A DNA stretch of 61,033 nucleotides from Desulfosporosinus sp. OT (GTDB lineage: Bacteria; Bacillota; Desulfitobacteriia; Desulfitobacteriales; Desulfitobacteriaceae). Below, one piece after another: positions 16,315 to 25,711 of the stretch. The notes beneath the pieces were generated by a model. That model was not told where the DNA came from. It made no database searches and worked only from the letters and a program-made list of their open reading frames with translations. The position numbers and the translations under genes were made by a program. How positions within the stretch are numbered: position 1 is the stretch's first letter; each line of letters opens with the position of its first letter. Location of the stretch: positions 1 through 61,033 of the forward strand of contig NZ_AGAF01000111.1 of NCBI RefSeq assembly GCF_000224515.1. The letters are read 5' to 3'.

Positions 16315-17748
16315 ATGAAAACTTTTTTTGACAACCAAGTTAAAGGGCTTTATGAAAAAATAAATATCATTATTAATGATTTTTCAAAAGCAAAATGCAA
16401 AGTTAGAAAATCTGAGATAAATATACCAAAAGAGTTTAAAGAAGAGTTTTTTAGCCTTGTAGATAAAGTTAATCTAAGTCTTATGGAAGACAAAGATAAT
16501 TTCTATGGCTATTTTTTGCTGCAAATGTCCAGAGAAATACGATTTGACATAAGTAGCCCTACAGCTGTGAATTTTAAAGGAGCTAAATATGTTATTTATT
16601 TCAATCCTATCATCTTTTTAAATCTTAACATCAAACAAATGGAAAGTACCATAAAACACGAAATACTCCATGTATTATCCCTGCATTTAATAAGAGCCAG
16701 AGAATTCAAGGGTCGCTACAGCACATTAGCCCTTAATATGGCAATGAATATAGTCGTTAATACCTATTTAGATTATCTCCCCCCTTATGCTGTTACCTTG
16801 GAATGGGTCAATTTAAAGTATTCTTTAAAACTCCTGCCCTTTAACCCTTTTGAATATTATGTGGAAGAGATTCAAACTGCCCTGGACTTACTGGAAGCAG
16901 ATGAGGATGAAGTTGAGGCCGATGATCATAATCCAGATGAAGCAGACGACCGCAACAATGGCGAAAAAATAGAAACCAATTATAATCCTGAAAAAACCCA
17001 TGCCATTTGGGCAGACTCCAGTGATATCGATCAAAAAACGCTTCAAGAATTTACTGAGAAGTTTATAGATAATGCTCAAAAAGGCAGCATTCCAAGTTAT
17101 TTAGAAAGCATGATATCATCCCTTAAAAACAGCAAGGGTGAATTGCCTTGGAATTTATATCTTAAAAAGTTGATGGGAGCCGTGGAAGGTAATAAAAAGA
17201 AGACCATAACCAGAAAAAACAGGAGACAGCCCGATCGATTCGATTTAAGAGGTCAACTTAGGAGTCACAGAGCAACCATTGTTGTTGCCCTTGATATCAG
17301 CGGAAGCATTAGCGATCAAGAGTTTAATCAAGCTATCAAAGAAGTCCTGGATATCGTTAAAAATTATAATCATGAAATTACTATTGTAGAATGTGATAGT
17401 GAAATCAGACGTGTGTATAAAGTCAAATCTTCAAAGAATATAAAAGAGAGAATTAATATCAGAGGCGGCACTAAATTTTCCCCGGTTTTTGAATATGCTA
17501 ATAACCATATGGTTAATTTGTTAGTCTATTTTACAGATGGCAAAGGTGAAGAAAAGCTTCTCTCAATACCTAAAGGGTATAAAACGTTATGGGTTATTTC
17601 CGGGAGAGGTGATAAGCTTTCATTAAAAGAAGCTTATGGGGCAGTTAAAAAGCTTAAACACATTGAAACAAAAGATGATTCATTAAAAATGAGTGATGTT
17701 AGAAGAGATGGCTATTCAATGAATGACCAAGAAAGAATGCCTATTTAA
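16315..17748 (+). CDS. HExxH metallopeptidase-like and VWA-like protein (DUF2201 type), third gene of operon B
   Basis: The 477 residues contain HEILH at 115-119, a zinc-protease HExxH signature within a helix (IKHEILHVLSLHL), an acidic spacer at about 190-215, and a VWA-like domain at about 318-460 with MIDAS DISGS at 327-331. This N-terminal peptidase-like plus VWA plan is that of DUF2201 proteins. Whether the HExxH domain is proteolytic is unknown for the family. Translation is likely coupled to the AAA gene. The end of the protein after the VWA fold is short and polar. Confidence 0.75.
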   Translation: MKTFFDNQVKGLYEKINIIINDFSKAKCKVRKSEINIPKEFKEEFFSLVDKVNLSLMEDKDNFYGYFLLQMSREIRFDISSPTAVNFKGAKYVIYFNPIIFLNLNIKQMESTIKHEILHVLSLHLIRAREFKGRYSTLALNMAMNIVVNTYLDYLPPYAVTLEWVNLKYSLKLLPFNPFEYYVEEIQTALDLLEADEDEVEADDHNPDEADDRNNGEKIETNYNPEKTHAIWADSSDIDQKTLQEFTEKFIDNAQKGSIPSYLESMISSLKNSKGELPWNLYLKKLMGAVEGNKKKTITRKNRRQPDRFDLRGQLRSHRATIVVALDISGSISDQEFNQAIKEVLDIVKNYNHEITIVECDSEIRRVYKVKSSKNIKERINIRGGTKFSPVFEYANNHMVNLLVYFTDGKGEEKLLSIPKGYKTLWVISGRGDKLSLKEAYGAVKKLKHIETKDDSLKMSDVRRDGYSMNDQERMPI

Positions 17749-17773
17749 GGACTATTATCAGGCACGTTGACGC

Positions 17774-18655
17774 TTACATTTGAATTAGATCTTTTTCTTG
17801 AGATAATTTTCTATCCTTAAGCACTCCCCCAATAAAGGTCGAACCCAATATCAAAATCCCACCCATAATCTGAGGGAGTGTTAATGTCTCTCCGACAAAG
17901 ATCACACTGAACAAAATACCGAATAAAGGCTCCAAATAACTGTAGGTCACTATTTCAACCGATTTCATATGTGTATAGAGAGAAAAGAACATGGTATAAG
18001 CCACACTTGTATGTAATACACCCAATAAAATGGTATAAGTAATTGCTCTAGCATCCAAGTGTACTATCGTTAAAATATTTCCATCAAACAATACAAATGG
18101 CAGTAAAACAATCATCGCAGTAAATATTTGCACAAAGGTTGCCGTTTGATTATCCACCCTGACTTTAATACTGCGGTTAATAAGCACAATGGTTGCGTAA
18201 AGTATCCCTGAAATAGCACTAAGTGCCAGCCCCATGTATCCGTAACCTTCTGATAAATTATTACCCACAATCATAAAGAGGCCTAGAAACGAGATGAAAA
18301 CAACTGCAATTTGAATCTTTGAGATAGCCTCTTTCAATAACAGCGGTGCAGATATCATTACATATACCGGGCACATATTGTAGATCATAACAGCAGATGA
18401 AATACTTGTATGTTTAAAACCATAAAACAAAGTTAACCAGCCAAAACCCAGTAATACGCCTGAAATAAGATAGGGTTTTAAAAGCGCCCATTTCACTTTA
18501 TCCGATTTTTTCATTTTCATTACAATAAAAAGGATCGGCAGGGCAATTAATGCCCTCAGAAAAGCTAAACTTAAAGCGGACAATGGAATTGATCTTGTAA
18601 ATACACCCAGACTCCCCCAGATAATCATAACAAGTACTAATTTAATTCTATTCAT
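17774..18655 (-). CDS. EamA/DMT-family permease under AraC control
   Basis: AAGGAG lies 7 bases before the ATG at 18655; a longer frame to 18739 has no ribosome site. The 293 residues form ten transmembrane segments with paired EamA repeats (IIWGSLGVFTRSIPLSAL in TM1, YSYLEPLFGILFSVIFVGE near TM9). Its start lies 84 bases downstream of the AraC-type regulator stop on the same strand, implying cotranscription and a substrate sensed by that regulator, possibly an amino acid or a toxic metabolite. Confidence 0.75.
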   Translation of the reverse strand: MNRIKLVLVMIIWGSLGVFTRSIPLSALSLAFLRALIALPILFIVMKMKKSDKVKWALLKPYLISGVLLGFGWLTLFYGFKHTSISSAVMIYNMCPVYVMISAPLLLKEAISKIQIAVVFISFLGLFMIVGNNLSEGYGYMGLALSAISGILYATIVLINRSIKVRVDNQTATFVQIFTAMIVLLPFVLFDGNILTIVHLDARAITYTILLGVLHTSVAYTMFFSLYTHMKSVEIVTYSYLEPLFGILFSVIFVGETLTLPQIMGGILILGSTFIGGVLKDRKLSQEKDLIQM

Positions 18656-18738
18656 ACAAAAACTCCTTATCTGTGCTAAGATCTTTACTAAGTCCAGAAT
18701 AGCCCAATAATAAGGAGCTGTATTGTATAAAATTGACA

Positions 18739-19527
18739 CTATCTTTTTAATTGCTGTGTATAGGTTGCTGGCGTAATACCATACATTTTTTTAAATTCTC
18801 GTATTAAATGGGCTTGGTCATAGAATCTCAATTCCTCACAAATATCAAATACGTCTACGCCTTTGCGCAATAACCTTTTAGCTTCAGCTACCCGATATTG
18901 CAAATGGTATGCAGCAGGTGTTGTTATGTATAACTTTTTGAAATTCCTAATTATGGAAAATTTATTTAATCCTGATATTTGCTGAAGTTTATCTAATGTT
19001 ATGACATCCTTCACGTGATTTAAGATATAATCATGGATCGTTTTGACGATATCACTTGTATCTGTAGCATTAATTTCCGAAATGTCTTTATCTCCAAACT
19101 CTATCAATAATTCAATAAGTATATTTTCCAATGTGTCTGGAATCGTTTCTATTAGTAGTTGTTCAATAAAGCCTATTAATTTCTGAGCTTGATTCCCTGT
19201 TAACTTTTTGGCTTGACTAAAACTTACTACATCACTGTAGTAACTGGGATCAACAAATAACATAACATATGCCCAGTGATTGATATCTTTCGGTACACAT
19301 CTGTGAGTCATTAATGGTGGTATAATGACACCATTACCTGATTTATAAAGAATAGTCTTATCGTTCAATGATAAATCAGTAGATCCTTCTCCTATATACC
19401 CTAATGAAAGTTCATTATGAACATGAGACTTATAAGCATGGGGGTTGTTTCTACACCGCTTGATTTCCACGCCTTTAATAATGCTTCTGCTAAATTCCAT
19501 ATGTCTGTCTTGTTCAATACTACTCAT
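18739..19527 (-). CDS. AraC-family transcriptional regulator
   Basis: The 262 residues have an N-terminal cupin-like ligand domain (HVHNELSLGYIGEGSTDL, then IIPPLMTHRC) and two C-terminal helix-turn-helix units at about 160-260, the second reading FYDQAHLIREFKKMYGITPA, the AraC signature. It is directly upstream of the DMT exporter and most likely activates it in response to a small molecule bound by the cupin fold. Confidence 0.8.
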   Translation of the reverse strand: MSSIEQDRHMEFSRSIIKGVEIKRCRNNPHAYKSHVHNELSLGYIGEGSTDLSLNDKTILYKSGNGVIIPPLMTHRCVPKDINHWAYVMLFVDPSYYSDVVSFSQAKKLTGNQAQKLIGFIEQLLIETIPDTLENILIELLIEFGDKDISEINATDTSDIVKTIHDYILNHVKDVITLDKLQQISGLNKFSIIRNFKKLYITTPAAYHLQYRVAEAKRLLRKGVDVFDICEELRFYDQAHLIREFKKMYGITPATYTQQLKR

Positions 19528-19783
19528 ATAATCCTTGCCTGATATTCAAAATCAAACACTTTCCTTTCATTTTATTTTATTGTCTGATCCGGAAGGTCGG
19601 TGATTTTTCGGTAGGTATCTTCCACTATCTAGGGATTTTCTTTGATTTCCCAGACCTTCTCGGCTTTGGCCACTATTGCAAGAAGCCTTGCTCCAACATC
19701 CACAAATCTATCCCGCTTTCTCTTATGGAGACTTGTGAGTTTAAGTGCTGATCTTAAATTAGAATTATACACTTATTTATATA
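19528..19783. other. Gap with a possible short remnant
   Basis: On the minus strand 19629 to about 19770 reads KLTSLHKRKRDRFVDVGARL then LAIVAKAEKVWEIKENP and a stop. This is protein-like but has no start and no recognised family. Nothing else is seen between the AraC gene and the terminator at 19784. Confidence 0.25.
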
Positions 19784-19826
19784 TGAAGACAAAAAGGTTG
19801 CGCCAACAGCAACCTTTTTGTCTTCA
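19784..19826 (-). terminator. Terminator of the chemotaxis operon
   Basis: TGAAGACAAAAAGGTTGC pairs perfectly over 18 bp with its complement around a 7-base loop. It lies 22 bases beyond the last minus-strand frame of the operon. Confidence 0.6.
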
Positions 19827-19848
19827 GTAGTTTACTATATTTCAAGTA

Positions 19849-20444
19849 CTACCCTGCAAGAACCTTGAAGCTCTTCAGCAATTTATTTTCCACCTTTTCA
19901 ACCGCGGCAGCGACCTCCTGTGTCATTTCAAGCGTTTCATCTAAATTCACGAGTTTTCCGCTTGCTTTAGGAAGTCTGACGGAGAAACTGGTACCTTGCT
20001 CAGGTTCAGACCACTCCAAAATAATAGTCCCTTTCATACGTTCCGTTAATTGGCGTGAAATATACAATCCTAATCCGCTTCCGCCATACTGTCTTGAAAT
20101 TTCAGAATCACCTTGGGTGAAAGCATTGAATAATTTTTCCTGTTTCTCTTTGGCAATGCCAAGACCGGTGTCCTCAATTATGATTTTTACAAACTGATCA
20201 TCCTCAGCGGCAGATACAGTGACATTTCCTCTTTCGGTAAATTTGATGGCATTACCAATAAGGTTGAACAGAACCTGCCAAAATCTAGTTTCATCTGTCA
20301 AGACTGGTGAAAGAGTCCTTCCGGAATATTAATTAGAATTTCAATATTTTCACTTTGAATTAAATACCTGAATACGTCAACAACCATTGGCGCCCAAACG
20401 TTCCCTCCAAAGAATGCCTACTCATGCCTTCTTTAATCGATTGG
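19849..20444 (-). pseudogene. Histidine-kinase remnant at the end of the chemotaxis operon
   Basis: The 3' part (19849-20301) is a HATPase_c domain: FNLIGNAIKFTERGNVTV (N box), DTGLGIAKEKQEKLF, GGSGLGLYISRQL. Just upstream, in another frame, the DNA reads DVFRYLIQSENIEILINIPE, the strand that normally precedes the N box. Another frameshift precedes that. The phosphoacceptor helix is absent. It is therefore the decayed end of a sensor kinase fused to the operon tail. The TTG at 20301 would give only an isolated ATP-binding domain. Confidence 0.55.
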
Positions 20445-20915
20445 CTAATTTCCATCGGCAAATGATACGTTAATCTCAATTTGTGATTCATCCTCAAATA
20501 ACAAGGGTATACATACCACAACTGTATTTGGTATGCTCAATTGAATATTGTCTCCTGTTAAAATAGTAGGAGGTGTGATATCTACGATTATATTTTCTCT
20601 GGAAAATAAAGTTGCAGTATAGCCTAGGATCATATTGCATAATTCCCCAATGGCACTTTTTCCTATTTCATCGATTTCTGTAATCAGTGAGCATCCCATC
20701 ATAACCGAAGCAATCTTACAACAGATTGCTTTGCTAAAGGACATTACGACACTCCCATGGAATCCACCCGTTATCCCTATTAGCACAAGGGTGCTTTCGC
20801 TCCTATAGGGTACATCTTTTCTATAAATTTTTCCCTTCTTGGTCTTTAGCCCAGTAACCTGTTCTATCATTTCAGCACTCGCAGATATAAAAGGATTGAT
20901 ATATTCAGCTTTCAT
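20445..20915 (-). CDS. cheX: CheX-type chemotaxis phosphatase
   Basis: AAGGAG is 8 bases before the ATG at 20915. The 156 residues carry the CheC/CheX fold: INPFISASAEMIEQVTG at the start, a central GGFHGSVVMSFSKAI, and the active helix EIGKSAIGELCNMILGYT with the E-x2-N pair. CheX removes phosphate from CheY-P. It sits beside a CheY in the operon. The C-terminus ends SFADGN, where the kinase remnant starts. Confidence 0.75.
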   Translation of the reverse strand: MKAEYINPFISASAEMIEQVTGLKTKKGKIYRKDVPYRSESTLVLIGITGGFHGSVVMSFSKAICCKIASVMMGCSLITEIDEIGKSAIGELCNMILGYTATLFSRENIIVDITPPTILTGDNIQLSIPNTVVVCIPLLFEDESQIEINVSFADGN

Positions 20916-20972
20916 TACCAATTCTCCTTCATGGTTTCGCTTTGCTTTCGTGAATTAAGTTGTAAAACTATT

Positions 20973-21335
20973 TTAAAGACCTAACACTTTATTAATCGTT
21001 TGATATAAAAACTCTTCCTTAAACGGTTTGACCACAAACGTTGTTGCTCCATTTATGATAGCCTCTTTGACCATTCCCTCCTGCCCCATTGCTGATACCA
21101 TGATTACTTTAGCTTGAGGATCATGAGCCTTGATGGCTTTGAGTGCTTCAATACCTGACATCTCTGGCATGGTAATATCCATCGTCACAATATCAGGGTG
21201 TAATTCTTTATACATTTCAACGCCGATTAACCCGTTGGCAGCTTCCCCCACTATTTCTATATCATAATTGTTCATCATATTTCGAATGGAAAGTCGCATG
21301 AAAGCCGCATCATCGACAATTAGTAATTTCTTCAA
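20973..21335 (-). CDS. cheY: CheY response regulator, downstream copy
   Basis: The 120 residues form a single receiver domain with acidic pocket DD (9-10), phosphoacceptor D53 (TMDITMPEMSG), a switch Ser/Ala region (MVSAMGQ) and K103-type VKPF. It lacks an output domain. It differs at about 20 of 120 positions from the copy at the other end of the operon, pointing to duplication. It acts as the diffusible messenger of CheA; the CheX next door probably dephosphorylates it. Confidence 0.85.
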   Translation of the reverse strand: MKKLLIVDDAAFMRLSIRNMMNNYDIEIVGEAANGLIGVEMYKELHPDIVTMDITMPEMSGIEALKAIKAHDPQAKVIMVSAMGQEGMVKEAIINGATTFVVKPFKEEFLYQTINKVLGL

Positions 21336-21453
21336 TTATCCCTTCGCCTCTTTCAATTTATGATTAACTTTCTGGAAAGTCTATGTTATCGTCTTAGTTA
21401 CATTAAGATAACATACCCGTGATTTCTACTTTGTTCATCAAACCATCTTTGTC

Positions 21454-22473
21454 CTAACGCAGCATAGAATAAATCGTTTGAGCAATGCTTTCCAATGATG
21501 TTTGCTTTTCTACCGCGCCAATATTATAAGCAACCTTTGGCATACCATAAACCACAGCGGATTTCTCATCCTGACCTATGGTTCTTGCACCCTTTCGCCT
21601 CAAAGCAAGCAGACCTTTTGCCCCATCATAACCCATACCTGTTAGGATCACCCCAATTGCATTTCTACCAGCTTCCTTGGCAACTGATTCAAAAAGAATA
21701 TCCACTGAAGGACAATGCCCATTGACTTTATCTCCTTCAAAGCATGTGACTTTATATCTCTCACCAACTTTTTTAACGGTCATATGCTGATCGCCAGGGG
21801 CTATCAGCACTCGCCCCTTTTCAACATAGTCACCTGTTTGAGCCTCTTTAACCTCCAGATTGGTTGATGCGTTAAGTCTTTCAGCAAACATTCGGGAAAA
21901 GCCAGGCGGAATATGCTGAACAATCACAATTCCTGGCATAGTTCTAGGCAAATATCTAAGCACATTGTAAATGGCCACTGTCCCTCCCGTAGATGCTCCA
22001 AAGGCTATTATCTTATTGATATCTGCAAGGTTAGATTCATCTTTAATTTTGGGTGAGGTATCTCTGGTTTTCTGCTGTAGCACCTTGGCAGCCGAAGCTA
22101 TTTTCACCTTTTCGATCATCTCGTTGATAAAGTTTTCAACACTTCTGACTGACCTTACATCTGGTTTGCCCACAAAATCAACGGCTCCCACATTCATAGC
22201 ATCAAACACAGCACTGCTTATCGTACTTACCACGATCACTGGTAGAGGATATTGGGGCAAAAGTCGCCGAATAAACTCGATACCACTCATTTTAGGCATT
22301 TCTACGTCACAAGTCATGACGTCTGGTTCAAATTGGATTATCTTTTCACTTGCATCAAAGGGATCGTTTGCGGTCGCCACAACTTCTATTGTCGGATCGG
22401 AAGCAATTCCTCTGGATAGGACCTCCCTAAATACGATACTATCATCAACAATCAGAACCCTGATTTTCTTCAT
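21454..22473 (-). CDS. cheB: Chemotaxis protein-glutamate methylesterase CheB
   Basis: The 339 residues show a receiver domain with D56 (CDVEMPKMSG) and a C-terminal methylesterase with the catalytic triad S161 (FGASTGG), H187 (VQHIPPGFS) and D283 (MGYDGAKG). It removes methyl groups from, or deamidates, chemoreceptors when phosphorylated by CheA. It starts 6 bases after the end of cheR and is surely cotranscribed. The length is normal for the family. Confidence 0.9.
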   Translation of the reverse strand: MKKIRVLIVDDSIVFREVLSRGIASDPTIEVVATANDPFDASEKIIQFEPDVMTCDVEMPKMSGIEFIRRLLPQYPLPVIVVSTISSAVFDAMNVGAVDFVGKPDVRSVRSVENFINEMIEKVKIASAAKVLQQKTRDTSPKIKDESNLADINKIIAFGASTGGTVAIYNVLRYLPRTMPGIVIVQHIPPGFSRMFAERLNASTNLEVKEAQTGDYVEKGRVLIAPGDQHMTVKKVGERYKVTCFEGDKVNGHCPSVDILFESVAKEAGRNAIGVILTGMGYDGAKGLLALRRKGARTIGQDEKSAVVYGMPKVAYNIGAVEKQTSLESIAQTIYSMLR

Positions 22474-22479
22474 ATCAGT

Positions 22480-23295
22480 TTATTCCTTCCTATATATTGC
22501 AGGCATGATGTACTTAAACTTTGATTCTTCACGGTTTAATGATTCTGAGTGTCCGATAAACAGATAACCTCCATACTCCATTAAGTCGTAAAATTTATTG
22601 ACCAGCTCACATTTCGTTTGGGCATCAAAGTAGATCATCACGTTCCGGCAAAATATCACATGGAACTTGCGCTTGAAGGGGAAGGGACTGTCCATGAGAT
22701 TAAATTTTCTATATATCACTTCATTCCTTATCCTATCGACAAAGACAGATTTTTCGTTGTCAATTTTCCTAAAATAGTTGAGCCGCCACTGAGCAGGAAG
22801 GGTCGCTATCTCTTCATTTTTATAGACACCTTTTTTTGCTTCTTCAAGCACTCTGCTTGAAATATCGGTCGCTAATACTTTTGCATCCCACAATATTCTT
22901 TCTTTCCCGAAGAATTCATCGATCACCATTGCCAGGGTATATGGCTCTTCTCCAGAGGAACATCCAGCACTCCAAATCCTCAAATCCTTTGCTTTCACTT
23001 GGTTGGCAAGGTAAGGAAGCACTTTAGCTTTGCAATATTCGAAATGGTCGACTTCCCTCATGAAGAAGGTATGGTTGGTCGTCATTTTGTTGATCAGTAT
23101 AGCTGCCGAATTTCCGGTTTTATCCGAAATAATGTGCTCATAATAATCGGAGAAGTTTCTGAAGTCGTTTTGGATAAGCACCTGATGAAGCCGGCCAGTT
23201 ACCAGAGCTCGCTTTTCCTCACCTAAATGGATACCGTAATTTGCTTTTATGTAAGCTGCCAATTGACTGAATTCTTTATTGGTAATTCTAAGCAT
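22480..23295 (-). CDS. cheR: Chemotaxis protein methyltransferase CheR
   Basis: The 271 residues have the CheR all-alpha N-domain and a SAM-binding domain with LRIWSAGCSSGEEPYTLAM (about 104-122), KVLATDISSRVLEEAKKG, and IFCRNVMIYFD. It methylates glutamates of the receptors, opposing CheB. It lies between the receptor gene and cheB. No TPR or other fusion is present. Confidence 0.9.
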   Translation of the reverse strand: MLRITNKEFSQLAAYIKANYGIHLGEEKRALVTGRLHQVLIQNDFRNFSDYYEHIISDKTGNSAAILINKMTTNHTFFMREVDHFEYCKAKVLPYLANQVKAKDLRIWSAGCSSGEEPYTLAMVIDEFFGKERILWDAKVLATDISSRVLEEAKKGVYKNEEIATLPAQWRLNYFRKIDNEKSVFVDRIRNEVIYRKFNLMDSPFPFKRKFHVIFCRNVMIYFDAQTKCELVNKFYDLMEYGGYLFIGHSESLNREESKFKYIMPAIYRKE

Positions 23296-23418
23296 AGCCT
23301 CACCTGCCTTTCAATGGTATGGAGTGCCTTTCGGCTCACTCCATACCATTTCTTGTGTGCCTACAATACATCCTCATCCTGAACTAAAGCCTTTTGCGCA
23401 GTTCAACTGAACTACTTG

Positions 23419-25143
23419 TTAATACTTACCAAACTCCTTGTCGCTTAAGACAATCTTCGTCTTTGTTGCAGCCGCCTCGGCATAGGCCTCTTGCATAGGG
23501 CTTGAATTTTGGTTTCTCTTTTTGGACATACTTTCCAACATTTCTAATACTTCGGGACTTAATTCATCGAACTTGTTAGAGGTTCTGTTATTCTGTCTGA
23601 GTGTAAATTTCCCAACCATTTCCTTTAATAGTTCAGCTTGGCTGGATAGTTCTTCACTTGCTGCCGCACTTTCCTCGGAAGTAGCGGAATTAGTCTGAAC
23701 AACCTCAGATACCTGCATGACTCCCTGATTAACCTGAGCAATGCCTGTAGCCTGCTCATTGGAGGCAATAGCAATGTCATTGACAAGGTTGGCAACCTTT
23801 TCAACACCACTAACTATTTTAGTGAGGGCTTCAGCAGTGTCTTTGGCAATCTTTGTCCCTCCCTCAACCTTCTTGATGGATCCTTCGATCATATCCGTTG
23901 TTTCTTTAGCTGCGTTTGCTGAACGGGCGGCAAGATTTCTGACTTCCTCTGCAACCACGGCAAAACCCTTGCCATGCTGACCTGCTCTGGCAGCCTCTAC
24001 CGCAGCGTTGAGCGCCAGGATATTAGTCTGGAAGGCAATTTCATCGATAACCTTAATAATTTTAGAGATATTAGCTGAAGCATCATTGATTTCTTCCATA
24101 GCTTTGAGCATTTCCTTCATCTGGGTATTACCCTCTACGGCATTTGACTTGGCATTTTCCGCCAGTTCATTGGCCTGATTGGCATTCTGAGCATTTAACT
24201 TTGTCTGGGAGGATATTTCTTCAAGAGAGGCGGTCAACTGTTCAATGGAACTGGCCTGCTCAGTAGCTCCTTGTGAAAGAGCAATACTTGAATCCGATAC
24301 CTGTTTTGACCCAGCTGCCACCTGTTCAGAGGAAGCATTTATGTTTGCTAGAACATCATTCAAGTTATCGACCATCTTTTTAAACGAACCTGAAAGCTTA
24401 CCCAGTTCATCTTTGGATTGTACTTCGATGTCCATATCGAAGTCGCCATCGGCAAGTTTGGTTGCTGTTTCAACCATATTATTGACAGGTTTGCTTATGA
24501 TCCTAGCTATGAAGATGCCAAGTCCTATGGCAATAACAATACCGACAATGATTACGATAATCATGGTTATTGTAGCAGTATTGGCTGTCGACGTATTCGT
24601 ATCGGAGCTTTGTTTGGCCAAGGATGTTTTGAGATCAAAGAGGTTGTCCGTCTCTTTTTGGATCGAATCTGAGATCTGGGTTGCTTGGCTGCCCATCAAA
24701 AGATTGTACGCTTCATCCATCTGATTGGCTTGTACTGCCTTAATTACATCGGCTCTCAATGAGTCAAAATCATTCATTGCTTTGTCCAATTTATCGAAAG
24801 AGTCAAGCACACTTTGATCTGTTGAGACAGCTTTGAAAGCTGTCATGGCATCTCTTACAGCTTTGTCTTGATCCTCCAGCTTCTTTAAAAGGTCTTGCCT
24901 TTTACTAATATCTTTTTCCATATATAGGTTGCGTAAACCAACACGTTCTCTCTGATAAGTCCTGGCCACATTCGCCAAGCCCGGCAACGAGGCTGTGTGC
25001 CTTTGGTACATGTCAGTGTCCAAAGTGCTTATCTTTTGTAGGTTTATAACCCCGACTACCCCTACCACTCCTGCAATAATTGCCACGATGATAAAGCCGA
25101 TGAGCAGCTTGGTAGCAACTTTTAAATTTAAATACCATTGCAT
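23419..25143 (-). CDS. Methyl-accepting chemotaxis protein
   Basis: The 574 residues show TM1 at about 11-33, an extracytoplasmic four-helix-bundle sensor (about 34-188, [20 protein letters not shown]), TM2 at about 190-213, a HAMP domain (215-266) and a long coiled-coil signalling domain with the invariant tip [20 protein letters not shown]. The sensor type is 4HB_MCP, which binds small ligands; the ligand is unknown. It is the only receptor in the operon, so it is likely the input of this cheA. Confidence 0.88.
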   Translation of the reverse strand: MQWYLNLKVATKLLIGFIIVAIIAGVVGVVGVINLQKISTLDTDMYQRHTASLPGLANVARTYQRERVGLRNLYMEKDISKRQDLLKKLEDQDKAVRDAMTAFKAVSTDQSVLDSFDKLDKAMNDFDSLRADVIKAVQANQMDEAYNLLMGSQATQISDSIQKETDNLFDLKTSLAKQSSDTNTSTANTATITMIIVIIVGIVIAIGLGIFIARIISKPVNNMVETATKLADGDFDMDIEVQSKDELGKLSGSFKKMVDNLNDVLANINASSEQVAAGSKQVSDSSIALSQGATEQASSIEQLTASLEEISSQTKLNAQNANQANELAENAKSNAVEGNTQMKEMLKAMEEINDASANISKIIKVIDEIAFQTNILALNAAVEAARAGQHGKGFAVVAEEVRNLAARSANAAKETTDMIEGSIKKVEGGTKIAKDTAEALTKIVSGVEKVANLVNDIAIASNEQATGIAQVNQGVMQVSEVVQTNSATSEESAAASEELSSQAELLKEMVGKFTLRQNNRTSNKFDELSPEVLEMLESMSKKRNQNSSPMQEAYAEAAATKTKIVLSDKEFGKY

Positions 25144-25163
25144 AACTTAATTCCTCCTCACAA

Positions 25164-25658
25164 TTATTGTACTTCACTTAAATTTTCCAGTTCATCATCT
25201 GTCAGTAGCTTTTCACAATCCAGCAGCAGCTTAACATCGTTCCCGACTTTGCCAATATTTTTTATGTACCTGTTATTGAAGCCTTTATTCATTTTTGGTG
25301 GTTCGACAATCCCTTGTTCTGGAATAGTTAGCACCTCTGAAACACTATCCACAATCAGTCCTATGGATATATCCTTGATGTCAACCACAATCACACAGGT
25401 CCTATCGTTATACTCCCTTGGTTCTTTTTTAAAGCGCAGCCTGACATCCATGACCGGGATGATCTTACCTCTTAGATTGATGATACCCTTGACATATTCC
25501 GGGAGTTCAGGTATTTCAGTTATAGCCTGGATTCCTATAATCTCTGTCACATATCTGATTTCAATGCCATAGCTTTCTCTGCCCAAGGAAAAGGTCAAAA
25601 ATCTACCTGTTTGAGTGTCTTCCTCCATTTCCAGTGTGTTTTCAATGACGTCTACCAT
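25164..25658 (-). CDS. cheW: CheW coupling protein
   Basis: The 164 residues are a single CheW/SH3-like domain: FLTFSLGRESYGIEIRYVTE, IPELPEYVKGIINLRGKIIP, and CVIVVDIKDISIGLIVDSVS. It links CheA to receptors. It lies between cheA and mcp with short spacings. The acidic tail after residue 150 is not unusual. Confidence 0.88.
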   Translation of the reverse strand: MVDVIENTLEMEEDTQTGRFLTFSLGRESYGIEIRYVTEIIGIQAITEIPELPEYVKGIINLRGKIIPVMDVRLRFKKEPREYNDRTCVIVVDIKDISIGLIVDSVSEVLTIPEQGIVEPPKMNKGFNNRYIKNIGKVGNDVKLLLDCEKLLTDDELENLSEVQ

Positions 25659-25711
25659 AGTTTCATCCCCTTCCTACCCATTTTAATTATTTAAAAGGAC
25701 GGTTAAGATCC

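Noticed and set aside
16888-17079. Hydrophobic minus-strand frame inside the HExxH-VWA gene
   Set aside because: It is the complement of the acidic linker of that gene, which naturally reads as hydrophobic on the other strand.
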